The notes beneath the pieces were generated by a model, which was not told the origin of the DNA, did no database searches, and saw nothing but the letters and a program-made list of their open reading frames with translations. Made by a program: the position numbers and the translations under genes. Positions 1-13,849 of a stretch of DNA of 64,000 nt are shown piece by piece. Numbering within the stretch: position 1 is the stretch's first letter; the number at the start of each line of letters is the position of its first letter. Source of the DNA: Lonicera japonica. Lineage: Eukaryota; Streptophyta; Magnoliopsida; Dipsacales; Caprifoliaceae. The stretch lies in assembly GCA_021464415.1 (NCBI GenBank), contig CM038467.1, positions 26,403,748 through 26,467,747 on the forward strand, given 5' to 3'.

Positions 1-955
1 GCTTTCTAATATTTAATAAAATATGTATAAATTGTCAATATTTTTTATTTATATGTATATTTGGTGTATGTATACATGAGTTTTTGTCATATTATATTAT
101 TTAGAATATTATTTATATTAAAATATACCCTATCCGATTTTTTTCGATTAATCCCTGAGTAATTGAAAACTCCCCACTCCCCACCTTGCCGATCGAGTCC
201 CGAGTCCCGAGTTTTAGAACACTGAATCACATACAGATCGAGCAGCTCCGAAATATACACTATACTTATCAAACCAAGGGACAATCGAAAGTACACATCT
301 GATCCAAATCACACAGCAATACCGATTCAAATACATGATATATTTATAGGGTTTTGAAGAAGAAGAAGAAGAAGAAGAAGAAGAAGAAGAAGAAGAACTA
401 AGAAGAAATACACAAAAACAAATCAAAATGGGCAGAAAAAAAACCCTAGATCTAACAAATTAGGGGTTATATATAGTTGAATAAGAAGAACTAAGAAAAA
501 GAGAAGGATGATACCTTCACACCCAGCCGAGGAGGACCATGGACGACCAGCGAGAGACCACCGAAGACCAGCAATCTGAGTACGGCGAGATTGACGGGAA
601 GTTTTGAGGGGTTTTGGTGAGAGAGAAGTAGCAACGAGAGAGAGTGGAGAGTATGAGGGAAGTGAAAATTTGGGTTAGATATTTTGTGTGTTAATTTATT
701 TTTTTAATAAAAAAATATATTGTCTATTAATGTTATTTAAAAAAGAAAAAAAAATAGTTGCCACTGCTCTTAACTGTTACTACATAATTTAAAAACCATT
801 ACTGAATTATAAATAATTTCGAATTTGGTTAATTAGATGTAGTAACTGTTTTATTGTATTCTGTAATAAATTATACATGTTACAACCTAGTAACAGACTT
901 TAACTGTTACTGATAGAAAAAAAAACCATTACTAATTTCCTGTTTTGGTATAGTG
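1..955. mobile_element. CACTA (En/Spm-type) transposon, one terminus
   Basis: The sequence ending at 955 reads TGTTTTGGTATAGTG, the reverse complement of a CACTA terminus (CACTATACCAAAACA). The preceding 200 bases are full of short subterminal repeats in both orientations (AACTGTTAC, GTAACTG, CCATTACT at about 770-935), as expected of CACTA transposase-binding regions. The other end is not in the window, so the element runs off the left edge or is truncated. No transposase reading frame is visible. The interior at 500-650 contains a G/C-richer stretch that could be a decayed exon. The element abuts the truncated 5' side of the LTR fragment at 956-2915, suggesting insertion into that LTR. Confidence 0.6.
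356..397. repeat. (GAA)n microsatellite
   Basis: About 13 uninterrupted GAA triplets lie inside the CACTA-like segment. The serine-only reading frame on the opposite strand is a by-product of the repeat. Confidence 0.9.
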
Positions 956-2915
956 ATAACACCTGTAATTAAGACCTGTAGCGTTACTAACCCACCTTAG
1001 ACGAACTAAAGTATGTCTAAAATAAATAATGAAACAATAAATCAAAGAAAATCACATAGTATGGAATAAACATCCCTGATACTCACGCTGTGGGCGATAA
1101 TATAAAACATGAGTGATATATACATCTATATACATACATGTAATCTGAGAGGCGTACAAACCATGTCAACATGTATTACAAAGTAAACAACAACTCAGGC
1201 TAACCATAGCTGGCCATATACACATATGTATAACAAAAATGAGTTGGTATCAGAAGCTTCTACTTCGTTCTCGACCCAGTCGCTTTTGCAATCTTATCCG
1301 TCCATTGGATGCCTAAATTTATTTACATAAAACGGGGTGAGCTCACAGCTCAGTAGGGAGAATATAACAGGCAATATTATGTATAAAACGTAATTAACTG
1401 TTTAATCATAAATTATGGCTCAACCGATAAAATAGTGCACGCATGTGCATATACATGTTACCTCCCTTGTGTCAACCATTATACTGAGAGAATACTGAAG
1501 CCAAACCGAATCTTAATAATAATAATAGCAATGGGCCTAACCGGCCCCAAGAAATACCGAAACTGAGCCGAACCATAATCATAAGAATAAGAACGGGCCT
1601 GATCGCCCCAGAAAATAAATCGAACATAATCACAATATAACATCATCCGGCTCATAAATAAAAATCATCATCATATCATAATATAATTGGACCACATGTC
1701 CATCCATATCATATCACAGAATCACAAGTGCTTTGCCGAGGTTTAGATTTTCGAGTTACCCACCGCTGGCTCTAGACAGTCGACCTCATTGCTGTCCCCC
1801 GGGGGTTTAGGAATTTTCAACCCAAGGGCACTGAGCCCTACTTATTTTCACACCGGCAAGCACTAGTCAATACATATTCCTTTAATCATCGAGGGGCTAA
1901 AATAAAAATCATAATCGGATCTATCACGGGACCATATCACGTTCCAGAATGATACAACAAATATAAGAAGCTTTCGACACCATAAATACAAGATACATGC
2001 CCACAAGATAAGCCATAAGAATATTCCAAGCTTGCTGAAAGATTTCCAACAATCCGATTGACACAATAACGATGCACAGTATGCATAACATGCTAACAAG
2101 TGAACATTTGAAATAACTTATGCCAGATAACTACAACAAATCTCTATACATGTCACTTAATGTATATAATTCATCAATTAATCAATTTCATCAATGTACA
2201 ACATTTATACATCCAAGGGATATCTCATGTATATCAAATAACACATATATCAAGTACAATGTCATATCTTGTTTCAAATCACATGCTCATGGTTTTATAA
2301 ATCATAAAACATCATCATCCTCATCATGTAATAATTCTTAAAACAAAGATAATTAAAATATGATCATTTATATAGAATAAAATCATATTATCGGGTTTTA
2401 AAAATAATTAAACCTCTACCTCAAAATATTTAGCCCTAAATAATGAAATTTGAGTTGATACCCGAACCCCGACTAGCATAACTCTAAAATTTTTATACCG
2501 TTACGTAGCCCTCGACCTATAAAACAATTTTCTCTTAAGGCTCGACTCGATTTGGCGGAGTTTGGATGACCAATTTATAGAAAAAAAGCTTTCGTACCTA
2601 TTTTTATTTTCTTTCTTTTTTCTCTCGGCAAGAATGGAAAAAAGGATAAAGAATGAAGATAAAAGGAAAAGTGACCAAGTCGGTTACTTAAAAAAAAATT
2701 CTAACTTTTGCTTACTTACGACATTTAACCCTAAAGTTTCATAACTTTAATATTTTAATTCTGAACTTTTGCAACTTTACAATTTAGTCCATACTAAACT
2801 TATGAAGTTTTACAATTTGGTCAATGCTCAACCAAGATTCCTCAACTCTTTAAAAATTTCACTTAATCGAGATTAATGTGTCTAATTTACACTAATTATA
2901 TTATGGGGTATTACA
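956..2915 (+). mobile_element. Long LTR fragment, same family as 3329-6013
   Basis: This stretch aligns with the solo LTR at 3329-6013. Shared landmarks are the CACCYGTAATTAAGACCTG start, the GGGCCTGATCGCCCC segment, the block around CTCTAGACAG and GGTTTAGG, and the GGGGTATTACA end. Its 5' end is missing and is replaced by the CACTA terminus at 955. Its 3' end (2915) abuts the end of a copia-type LTR. No coding capacity is seen. Confidence 0.65.
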
Positions 2916-3328
2916 GTTCTTATTGTATACTTTTAATGATCAATAACATATATAATTTTCTCTAATCTTTCTCTAATTCTCATATCTTTTGACATGGTAT
3001 CAGAGGGTGTTTATTAATTCTCACCATTGTCACCCTCGATAAACCAAAATTCCATTACTAATCACCATCATCGATCAACATCAAATCAATCAAAACAAAA
3101 TCCAACCTCTTACTCTAAGACCTTCGGCCCTCTAAACCTTCTTGTCAGAATCAATCAACAGCAAATCCATCCAAAGCCAAAAAAAAAAAAAATTATAGCA
3201 AATCCACTTTCAAACCTATAGTAAATCTAGCCAGAAGCCAAAAACAACTTACACCTTATACGAATCAAATCGTTAGATCAAGATGAACCAAACTCCAAAA
3301 AAAATCACCTCAATCTAAGCATCCACGA
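2916..3328 (+). mobile_element. Copia-type remnant: LTR 3' end, tRNA-Met primer site, start of internal region
   Basis: A short LTR tail ends in TTTTGACA at 2994. It is followed at once by TGGTATCAGAGG (2995-3006), the primer-binding site complementary to initiator tRNA-Met that is usual in plant Ty1/copia elements. The following sequence is an A/C-rich leader with a short open stretch (3027-3221) of no recognised similarity, probably the decayed start of gag. The remnant is interrupted at 3328 by the solo LTR and may continue after 6018. Confidence 0.6.
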
Positions 3329-6013
3329 TGTAACACCCCTACCTCAATCTACAGGACAACACCCGTAATTAAGACCTGGAGTGCTATTAACCCATCTTAG
3401 ATTGACTAAAATGGGTATATATGTAAATGCATAAAGAAATACAAACAGTAATATCATGCATTTCAAACAATAGCTTCATAACCATACTGATGATGTTAGT
3501 ACTGCACACAAACATACAAGCATATACATTTTCATGTTACATAACCAACTGAGTAACCCAAGTGAATATACTACACTTCGAGCTAGCCGTGGCTTCCCGA
3601 GAGAACATATACATGACAAAAATGAGTCCGTATCAGAGCTACTAACACGTCCCCGATCCCATTACGTCCATGTCCTCTTTGAACTCTTAAATACCTGTAT
3701 AGTTTTAGAAAAACGGGGTGAGTATATCGCCCAGTAGGGGGGAGTAAAAGGGAACAACTTTAAAAACATTTCTTGATTCGTTACTTTAAACAAAGTAAAC
3801 CTTTTCATAATACAATTCAAACATTATTTGTAACTTATCATAATTTCACAAAACCATGCATGCTCATGCTCATGCTAATGCAGGTTACCTCCTTTGTGTC
3901 AACCGTTACGTTGAATCACCAGAATGTGGATGAGTTGAGATAGCAAATGATATGAATCTGCCTGCCCAAGACCATAGCCGATCATTATCAGGAGATATAA
4001 CTGGACTGAATCATAACTGTAACAATAACCATGGGCCTGATCGCCCCGCCAGAAGATCAATACGTGAATATTCATAACGTGGGTCTGACCGCCCCCAAGA
4101 AACATAAGATCGAGATTATAACATGGCCTCTCCATCTCGGGTGAATATCAACAAATAATAACAATTAAACCACAGTCGACAATATTACATCAACAGATCA
4201 TTTTCATATCAACCAGAATATTAGTGTCTTGCTGTTGTCTAGATTTTTGGACTGCTCACCGCTGGCTCTAGACAGCCAACAACGTGCTGGCCCTCCGGAG
4301 GTTTAGGGCTTTTCTACCTAAGGGCACCAGGCCCTGCCTATTTTCCATACCGACAAACACTAACCACAATTATTTTCCTTCACCGACGGAAGGCCCAAAC
4401 ATAGATACTGATAACTATGGGCAACGTCCCACCATATAACATAGCCGAGAATATATCCCCATACGAATGAATAACCCCCGAAGATAGATAATCACATGTT
4501 CAAGAATACCTCAAGAGCATAGAAAGCCATCAATAGCATGGATACGAGATACAGTTTTCCCAAGAGATAATTATCACACCATATGTCATAAGGAGGCTCC
4601 GAACTTGTTACGAGATCATCAAGATGCCGGATTGACACAATAATGATGCAAATGTGCACAGCATGCTCTAAATGCAAGTTAGAAACAACATGTGCCATAT
4701 AAACCTCATCAATATCATACTTGTCCCTTGGTGTATACCAAAATCATTTATTAGTTCAATCATATCAACTTAACACATATACACTCGAGGGACATCCCGT
4801 AGATATTAAATACTATGCGAGAATCGAGTTTATATGGCACATCTCGCCTCACTTTATGAAATTCATAGCTCAATCATGGATAATCCATACATATTAAATG
4901 AGATGATCCACATATTAACATACATGTATAAAATCATCCATGTATAATCAATAACAAGATATAAGTGCTTTATATTGAACATATATGTAAAATCATTCAC
5001 CTATCGGTAAATAAGATCATATTATCGAGTTTTGAAAAGATATAACCCCTATCTCAAGTTTATAGACCAAAAGAAGGAAGAGATATATAAATCGAAGCCC
5101 CGTTCGGTGAAATACGAAAGCCCTCGGACCACCACGTTCCTAGTATCGTAAGATTCTTAAATCAATAGAGTATAAACCTCAACTCACTTAGCCAAAGCTC
5201 ACACTTGAGCTCCCATGGTGAATAACCAAGGTAGAAGATGATGAATAGTACCTTAGAGATGGGTTTGGATGATTTCAAGCTTTAATCTCTCTAGAACCCT
5301 CTAGAGATGTATGGAAGAGTTTGAGTCGAAGTTGGGGTGAAAAATGACCAAAAATAGCTTTAAAACGTGTTTAAGTCGGTGGAAAAGTTTAATTGGTGGA
5401 CCAGTATGCCAAATATCGAATACCGGTCCGTAGAGCACAAATTTCCCAAAAATTTGGTGCCGGACCGGTATGCCAAAAAGCAATATCGGTCCGCGCTATA
5501 ATTTTGGGCTCTGGAGCACTGTTTTTGTTTTGGCCATAACTTTTCGCTCGGAACTCCAATTGAGGTGATATTTATGTCCACGGAAAGGTATTTCAAAGAT
5601 CTAAAACTCCCTAAGAGGAAGTTTTCCAAAATTCTGGACAAATAATTTCCAAAAATTCGACAAAGACAATGCTCTGCCAAAGCGCTACCGAATGACCAGA
5701 ATTTACTAACCGGCCTACTTCGCACGCTGTTTTGACCAACGCGGAGTGTGAATTAGATTTTGGCCAAAACACGAAAGTTGTAAAATGGTACAAATCATAG
5801 ACACTTATGCAAACGAAATCTTAATCGGATAAGTAATGAAGAAATTACGATAGTTCAAAGTTAGCTAGAATTAACGAATCATGAAGAACCAAAACTTCCT
5901 ATTTACCAACCAAAATCGATTCGAACCACCCGAATCACCAAACGATCACTCACATGAGTATAAATAATCTAATATAATTCAAGTTAAAACCAATTAAAGT
6001 ACGGGGTATTACA
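3329..6013 (+). mobile_element. Solo LTR (2,685 bp) with 5-bp target duplication
   Basis: The element begins TGTAACACCCC and ends GGGGTATTACA, and is flanked on both sides by CACGA (3324-3328 and 6014-6018). TG...CA termini and a perfect 5-bp target duplication define one complete LTR with no internal region, which is the product of LTR-LTR recombination. The length and termini resemble the long LTRs of Tekay/Del chromoviruses (Ty3/gypsy); this lineage call is inference. A diverged relative lies at 956-2915. Confidence 0.85.
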
Positions 6014-6018
6014 CACGA

Positions 6019-6481
6019 GCCCACACATGTGGCGCGCCTAACCTTTGCATCGCTATTTTTTTCCTAGTCACATAACTCATCCGCGCTTGAACGCGCTAGC
6101 CACGTGCCCACATTTTGCTGCGCATTTGACCTTCGCCCCACGAGCGTTTCCCCACTGCCCCACGCACATTTCCCCTCTCCCCTTTGCCCACGCACAATGC
6201 CCTCTTAACCCTAACCCTAATCACCCACCAGTTTTTTATTGGTTCAGTTGATTAACCTATTTGACCGATTCAAGCCTTGTTTAACTGGTTCTCAGCCAGT
6301 ATAAACTGATTCCTAAGGTTTTGAGCCCTTCTGATCTCAAAACCAGTCTCATATTTTTCAATTGAGCCATTCTAAAGCACTAACACTATGTAAATGTTCA
6401 AGTTGAGAAACACCTTTACTTATGCACCATCTATGAAATCTTGCTCGACAAAGCTGTTTTAATAAAATACAAGTGGGGGAT
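6019..6481 (+). mobile_element. Copia-type internal remnant with polypurine tract
   Basis: Decayed, partly G/C-rich sequence without a usable reading frame ends in AAGTGGGGGA (6471-6480). That is the polypurine tract that precedes the 3' LTR in many plant copia elements. It is probably the continuation of the remnant cut at 3328. Confidence 0.5.
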
Positions 6482-7174
6482 TGTCGAAACTAGTGTGTAT
6501 TTTGAAAAACCAAAGCAAGCTAGTTTTTCTTGCTTTCCTTTGTCCCACATAGAAAGAATAAATATAAAACCTTACATTGATATATATATTGATATTTTTG
6601 CTCTTGGGTTTGGACCCTAAAGGCATATAAGTTTTATGTCATTGGGTGAAAATTTTAGATGAGTGTAGTTCACCGCACATGTGTGCGCCGTCCGGGCCTG
6701 GGCTTAAGCTTACTTTGTGTAAAAATATATATTTTTTGGAAAAAATAATTTTGGAAATTTTATTTATTAAATTAAATTAAATTTGAATATGTGAACACTA
6801 ATTGGCCGTCTTCTGGTTGTTCAAGATGACAACCCCAACTCTCTCCCACTATGCATATTTTACTTACACATTTTTTTTGTTATAAAATTTCGTCTTCTTC
6901 CTCAGTCAAATACCTAGGAAATTATTTTTTTCTTCTTCCTCTCTAAAACAGAAAACATCTCTGCTTTAGCAAGAAATTTAAATCTATTCCGAACAATATT
7001 AAGGGGGTGATAGCATTTCGACTTTCCACCGTGCAAGAAAAGTCTAGATAGAATTGTAGGTAGGAATTTGGTAGAGCCCTAAAGAGATTGACATAGTTCG
7101 CAATTCAACCCAAGATATTTCCACTATCGAATTACTGGTACTATTGTTCAATTACGTATTTTCTATTTCCAACA
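6482..7174 (+). mobile_element. Probable copia 3' LTR
   Basis: It starts TGTCGAAAC directly after the polypurine tract and ends TATTTCCAACA at 7174, just where the sequence becomes alignable with the repeat copy at 39305. No matching 5' LTR is visible: the LTR tail at 2916-2994 differs. No clear target duplication was found, so the right boundary is an estimate. Confidence 0.5.
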
Positions 7175-9713
7175 ATAGCTCCAATTTTCATAGGCTTTTT
7201 TGGTTCAGCGAGTAAATAGTGTTGACCTTAAAGTCAATTAATCTTATTTTGATAATTACAATAAGTTAATATTGTGTTATTTAACTCGGTTGTTCATTGA
7301 TAATAGCCACTTTAACCGAAATACCTTCCGACCAAGTATAACTTCAAACCAAAGCAATCATACTCTCACACAAGCTCTACAACGGCCATTCATTCACAAG
7401 AAAACAACTTTAGAGATTCACAAGTGATATACAAAGTCAAGAATGATCTCAATATGCCCTACAAGCTAACAAGAACAAGAAAGAACCAAGAGCATCAATC
7501 AAGTGAAGATACACATAAGAAATTCAAGCATCACGAAGACCGAAGCATTTATATATTAAGTGAGTGCTTAGATTTTATGTAAAAGATATCATTGATCATT
7601 TATATAGCTCATGAAAAGCTTTAACCATGACAAGATTGATCAAAACTAGTTTTATCCTTGAAAACGTATTTTACCGAAAACTAGTCGTCTTGAATAATTC
7701 ACTATAATTTTATATAAATGATTTTTGGCACAAAAACTATTTTAGAAGTCTTGGAAACATATTTTTGACATTCCCCAAGCATTAAAATCAAATTTGGAGC
7801 CAAAATGCAAAAGTTGGAAAATTGCACAAAACCTCCCAAACCAGTGCCATGTAGCCGACTCCATGGATATGCTGGAGCCGACTCCCTCATGGAAAAGCCA
7901 TGGAGTCGACTCCATGAAGACTCAGGGAGCCGACTCCCTTGAGTAAAACTAGCCGTTGGAACTTCGCTAAATGTGCAATTTTGCCCCAATTAATTATTTA
8001 TCCACTACAAATGGCTACAATCTTTTTCCACCTATAAATATGAGTTCTTAAACTCATTTCTAACAACTTGAATGATCATATAAACTCATTTTACACATAT
8101 CTTCATTATTCAAGTATACAAGCTATTTATTGATCAATCTTTTCATTCTTTGAGCTAATATTCATTGATCAATTTTGATATCTCTTAGTGTGAGCTTCAA
8201 TTGTAATTCATTATACACGAGAGCTATTGTACATTGGTGTTAGTCACTAAAACTTGTTCAAATCATTTTTGTGAGAGGTGTATCTCATAGAATTAGCAAG
8301 AGGGTTATCTTGTGAAAGTATTGAAGGTGTTTTCAATACTTGTGAGAGTGTGTGATAAGAATACACTTGTAGATGTTTGATCTTCACCCGGAAGGAGATC
8401 GGTTATAGTGGAAATTCTCGGGGAACTAACCGAGCGCGGAGTAGGGGGAACAAGCCGAACCTTGTGGACAAAAAATTCTCGACTTTGATTGGTTCTATCC
8501 TTCTATCCTTTACTCTATTATATTGTGATATTGTTTATTGTGCTTGGAATTTACTTAGTTGTTGATCGCTTGATAAATTTAGACACAACCGTTTTTTTAA
8601 TTAATTTTAAAATCCTATTTTGGTTTAAAATCCCTATTAACCCCCCCCCCCCTCTAAGGTATTTTCCTACCTACAAATAGCTTTTACATGGGTGACAATG
8701 AAGTATATAAACTTGCCAAGTTCAAAAGATTTAACTTCCACCCAAGTATATATCTTTCACTCTGAACCAGAAGGGGCCATCTTTCATTTATCATATAACA
8801 TCTACAAGTAAGACGTTATGCGTTCTTAATTTGCTCCGAGATCGATCATCCTTTTTGTTTAAGGAGTAAATGTAAAAACTTTATAATATCTATAACTACC
8901 ACAAGCATGGGTTTGTTGGTCTCATCTGTGAACATCTTACATTCAATCACTTCAAATGTTTCTATTTTGTCACTATATGTTAAACAAATTGCTAGCCTCT
9001 AATTTAAAAGCTAAACAAATTCCCAGTCTCCAATCTTGTCCTCTACTTCTATTTCATGTTCATGCATAACCACGGTTGTGTTTGATTACATGTAAACACT
9101 GTGGGATGGGGTTTGGTTTGCAAGAAAAATATAAGACAATGGGCTGAGTTGGTGTTATAAATAAAAGGATGTGATTTACCTTTATAATGTTTTCCACGTT
9201 TTGATGCAAACCAGTTACGAATGACAAAATAGTACAATTGATTTTCATCATTTCTGATACCAATCATAATGGCACAAGCCTTTCATAGGCATAAAAGAAC
9301 CCTTTAGACTGAAAACAAATTTCCACTTTATCGACACAGTTTTCTACCGCATTTTTATTTATTTATAAATTTTGGGAGTTTTGAGCTTTAGCATTTACTA
9401 AACCTCTGTTTTCGATGTTATTAGCTGATGGGGTTAACTTATTTACCAACATTGGCGACAATTACATGCATTGCTTGAAGAAGTCTACCACAATATGATT
9501 TGCATTATTTGTTATTTTATCGAACAAATGGTTTCTTGTTGTTTATTGGGATTTGTTCTAAATTCAAAATTGTGTGATCCATCTTCAGTGACTGAATTAG
9601 TAAACGTATGAAAAAAAAACACGGAAAAAAGAAGAAAAAGGTTTTTGCGACCTAGCTAGTTTCGATGCTAAATACATTACTAGCATTTCATAATTACAGG
9701 TAATAACCTATTG
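7175..9713 (+). repeat. Old repeat/gene-like unit, copy 1 (interrupted)
   Basis: 7175-7219 and 8676-9713 align with 39305-40210. Shared phrases include GGTTCAG..GTAAATAG, GGGTGA.AATGAAGTAT, TTCAAAAGATTTAAC, GGGGTTTGG.TTGCAAG, TTGATTTTCATCATTTCTG and GCATTTACTAAACCTCTGTT. The unit is cut by the solo LTR at 7220-8675 and by the TIR element starting at 9714, and resumes at 20418-20520. No conserved protein is recognised, so it may be a decayed gene or an old transposon. Confidence 0.6.
7220..8675 (+). mobile_element. Solo LTR (1,456 bp), probable copia/Sirevirus type
   Basis: TGTTGACC...CCTACA is flanked by AATAG on both sides (7215-7219 and 8676-8680). The paralogous copy at 39.3 kb has uninterrupted sequence at this point, which confirms the insertion. 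The interior carries a CACCCGGAAGGAGATCGG segment and a 13-C run near the 3' end (8641-8653), both reminiscent of long copia (SIRE/Maximus-like) LTRs. The lineage assignment is inference. Confidence 0.8.
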
Positions 9714-10165
9714 GGTGATGTCATATACACCCTAATTTATAGCTGGAACACCATAGTAGCCACATCACTATATTTTATAACATTAATGACAACCACAAGG
9801 GACATCCAACTTAAAAAAAAAGGGAAAAAAAAAAGAGCGGGAGAAAACCTATTTTATATGTAAGGAAATTTCAAATAAAGGACACCCCCATTTTTGTTTA
9901 AACAATCACTTGAACCAAAAATTTGTTTCTATCTCCTCAAGGGAAAGTGATTATTTTGTTTCATTGATGTGTTGATATTTGTAATTAACACTTAAAGTAT
10001 TGACACAACTAATGGCATTTTATAAGGGAAAAAGAAAATGTCATCCTACACTACTTGACCACACAATGCTAAAATAATACTATAAACTTAGCAACTTGTC
10101 ACCAAATCATGTCACCAAACTCGGCAAAATATCAATGAATATGCAACCTAATATTTGGTGACCTC

Positions 10166-12210
10166 TGTGAACACCTCATTTTGCGACCCCCGCAAAAATT
10201 TTGATTTTTCAAAGAAATGAGCACGCATGAATGCACGAGCATTTCTAGATGCATATATTATGTACATGTGATACAGGTCAAAGAAGAAAGCCGAAAGGAC
10301 CCCGGATGAGGAGTTAGAGAATTATCGAAAATTATCGGAACCGAAAATCGTCAAATATCCTGGAAACTTGTGAAAGGAGAGTTACGCATTTTGGATCATC
10401 CTCAAACTTTGAGAGTTGTTAGACATTACCATGAGGAGTAGCATACTAAAAAATCAGCTCAATCCGACACTCGGATCTCCGAAAATTCAGAAAATCATGA
10501 GTTAGATTCGGGTGGTCAAATGGAGGTCTTCTCGAAATTAAAATGGTTTGAAGTTTGGTAAGTGGATAGGCCTTATTGTGGGGAAGAACATATTCTAAAT
10601 TCAGCTTTGTTGGACATGGGATCCTCAAGAATCAATTTGTCTATCGTGCAATTCTAGTCGAAATGTCCTTCGTAGAAAATTAAAATAAATAGTGGCCTTC
10701 CCAAATTCTGATCGACCTCAAATTTGGATATAAGCTAGAAAACATTTGGAGGGAAAAAATATCAAAAAATCAGTATAATCCAACGGTTGGAAGTTCAATT
10801 ATCGAGATTGTTGTACGCAAGTATATTTCCTACGCGGGAACAAACTCTTTGTACCAAGCCAAGGAGACCGAGTCCTTCCCGAACTCCGATCGTCTCCAAT
10901 GTTTTACAGAGTCTAGAAGACTTATATTGGCAATAAATATCCAAAATTTAGCATGATCAAACGATTAGAACTTGACTTGTCGTGCAAACAAGGGACCTTG
11001 TCTACAAGAAGTACCTTTCTTACGCGGACACAAACTCTTCGTACCAATCAGAACGAAAGGGAACCTTACCGAAATCTAATCAACCTGAAATTTTACACGA
11101 TCTAGAAGACTTCTATTCCCAACACATATCCAAAAATCAGGATGATCCAACGGTGGGAAGGTTTCGCGATAAGCCCCAAGAGTCCTAGTTGCAATCTCTT
11201 TTCTTGCTCTCCAAGTATTTTTTCAACTATAAATAGACCCCCCCTCCATTCATTATTTTCATCAACAATCAAGGGGATTTCCTGGTACACACTAAAAGAT
11301 CCTTATTCCCTCCCTCCAAGGAGGCTCGGGTATAATTTTCTCTCTCTTCTTTTATTTATTCGTCAGTTTTATAATTTATATTCTTGTCTGCATAATTTCT
11401 ATCACTTGATAGCTTTTCAAAACCCTTTTTCAAATTATTTTCAAAACTAAAGGCCTATAACAAACCCTAATCCAATTCCAAAATAATATTATTACTTTCT
11501 TACTTTTCCAAAAGCCCGGATTAACGGTATTGTTATATGAAGGAATCGATAATCTCTATATATCCAATCTAACTCATAGATTGCGGTGTATATGTGATGA
11601 ATACTCGATGATGAGAGCACTACTGCCATCTATACCGGTTTAATCAATAGACTATGGTATACGATCGGTCAACTCGCCTCATATCATATCGAGTATAAGA
11701 TTCCACATTGAATCAGTTTCCGAAAAGCCCAATGCTTTACAAAATCACTTGTTTCACTGCATCTATTATTATCAAACTATATTTTTTAAATCAAACACGC
11801 ACACTTATTTTCAAAATCATGGGCGAATTATGAAACACATCGTTTTCATCCCATCCCCAAAATCCCGGTTTCTAAGGTAAGCACAAAAAGTTGTAAAGTA
11901 ATAGCAATAGCATGCAAGAATTGAATTATAACACACGCATATCCTACTCAAGAGACCGAAAGGGCGAATTGGGTGCCTAACACCTTCCCGATTCGTAACT
12001 TAATCCCCGAACTTTCGAATCAATTGGTTTCGCATACACTGTGTATAAGAGGATATTTAGTCCATAAATACGTCTCTTTTACACAAACCTTTTTTGTTTG
12101 TTTAGTAAAACAAACTGGCGACTCTTATTCTTTTCAAAATCGATTTTCAAAGCAACAAACGGAATCGCCACCCACGGGGACCCCGGGCGTCGAGAACTCG
12201 GGTTCTCACA
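10166..12210 (+). repeat. 5' LTR of the 9.9-kb element
   Basis: TG...CA LTR of 2,045 bp. It aligns along its length with 18025-20072. A TATA-like CTATAAATAGA lies at 11227-11237, a plausible RNA start region. Short reading frames within it are repeated in the other LTR and are not genes. Confidence 0.9.
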
Positions 12211-12211
12211 G

Positions 12212-12229
12212 TGGCGACTCTGCTGGAGA
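12212..12229 (+). other. Retroelement primer-binding site
   Basis: TGGCGACTCTGCTGGAGA follows the 5' LTR after one base. It begins TGG, complementary to a tRNA 3' CCA, and resembles the sites of Tat/Ogre elements, which are reported to use tRNA-Arg. The tRNA identity is inferred. Confidence 0.7.
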
Positions 12230-13353
12230 TATTTTAAGAGGATTAGACTTTAAATAAGAGTAGAATATGCGTGGATAATTGTTTATGTTTGCATGCTTTC
12301 TTTTTCGGCCTTAGTCTTAGGATAACATAGATGCGATTTAGGTGGATACCTTGATTCCCTTTTTGTTTGTAATAATTGTTTGAGGAAAATCTTTTCATAA
12401 ATAAAATTTGAAAGTACTCGAACCAACCCTAAAGCGCTTATCATAATATACCTCCATAATTGTTATTTTGCACGCACCCACTATCATCATGCATTATCGC
12501 GAGTGTGAATTTACCCTATCAACCTCGGGACCAAAGTCGTGACTAAGCCGTGGACTTGCGGGTCTACACTAGCCAAAAGCGCATGGAACCACTCTCCTTG
12601 GCCAAGTATCAAACTGAGGTATATCGAGTGACGAGAACACTCACGTACCCAGAATGTATATCAAAAGGTCCTTGCACGTACTCGCCCTTGGGGTATATAG
12701 CAAGACCTAGCCAAATAGGAGGGAGCCTTAAACCTTACCCTTTTCAACCACGCTTTCATATAGGATGCGTCAGCCTAGTACACACGAATTTTTGCATGTT
12801 TTCTTGACCGTCGATCGTGATATTAGTGAACAAAAGGCCTTGTCATACATACCAACTCTTGGTTTGGCAAGTACGGCCGGAGGCTGTCCAACCCCGTTCG
12901 TAGAAATCCCTCACTAAAACCCGTTAGTGAGAATTTCCATATCACTATTTCCATGAAAAGCAACTCTAAGAGGAGAGAAATTCCCGATTTTTAAAAAATA
13001 TTTTTCAAAATATTTTCTAAAAAATCGAGTCATTTTTCAAAATTAATTTTTCAAAAAATTAATTTTTAAAATCGGAAGGTTATAAGGGCACCCCGGGAAT
13101 TCATATTCCTACCCTAAACCTATCCACGGGGCTCTCAAATTGTTACCGTCGGTCTGTTTTCGCTAATCACCAAAAAGTGGTTTTCGATTTTATTTTCCTG
13201 TCGAGTCATAGTTTTTCGAGAATTATGCAATCCATGGCAAAATATTAATTTTTTCGGTCAAATCCCCGACTTCTTTTTCCCCATTCTTCACCACACTCCA
13301 ATTATCTACTGTTGACAAACTAGACGACTCACAAGATCAGATTCACTACCGAT

Positions 13354-13700
13354 CATGCCTCCTCATTGCAACACCGAGTTACTACTTCATCAAATCGGGG
13401 TCGACAATACTGAGGATAATTACGGTGAAGCTTCTCATGCAGCGGGTCCGCCGCCTGGTCCCATTCTCCCATAAACCGAGGGTGGCACCTTAACCCTTGA
13501 ACACCTCTATCATCTAATCCATGATCTGACCGAATTTGTAGCCATCATGAAGGATCACCAAGTGGCCACCCTAGCCCATCTTGAGCCCTAATCACTGTCA
13601 GAACACCTACTGAACTAAACCAAGTCAATCCAAATCCATACCCAATCGAAGATAACCAAACCCGAGGCCCAGTAGCTCCACCTAACATTCGCCTCCCAGT
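13354..13700 (+). pseudogene. Decayed gag-like region of the LTR element
   Basis: An ATG at 13354 opens a short frame of about 40 codons that ends in a stop at 13472. The following sequence looks like former coding DNA (balanced base composition, proline/histidine-rich in one frame) but is interrupted. By position it should be a gag remnant; no motif is left to prove it. Confidence 0.35.
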
Positions 13701-13849
13701 TCATATCAACATCAACCACCCACTTCATGTGCCCTTGCCAACATCGTTGTACCACCGACGCAAGATCCCGAAACCGCCTAGTTGAACCCTAAACATAACC
13801 AACCCCTTCAAAATCATAATCCTCAAGCCGTCCTTGATGCAGAACATAA

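Noticed and set aside
214..426. Frame with a serine run
   Set aside because: It translates the (GAA)n microsatellite on the opposite strand.
11142..11450. Frames repeated at 11142 and 19002
   Set aside because: Both lie in the two LTRs of the same element and are duplicated with them; no retroelement protein is recognised.
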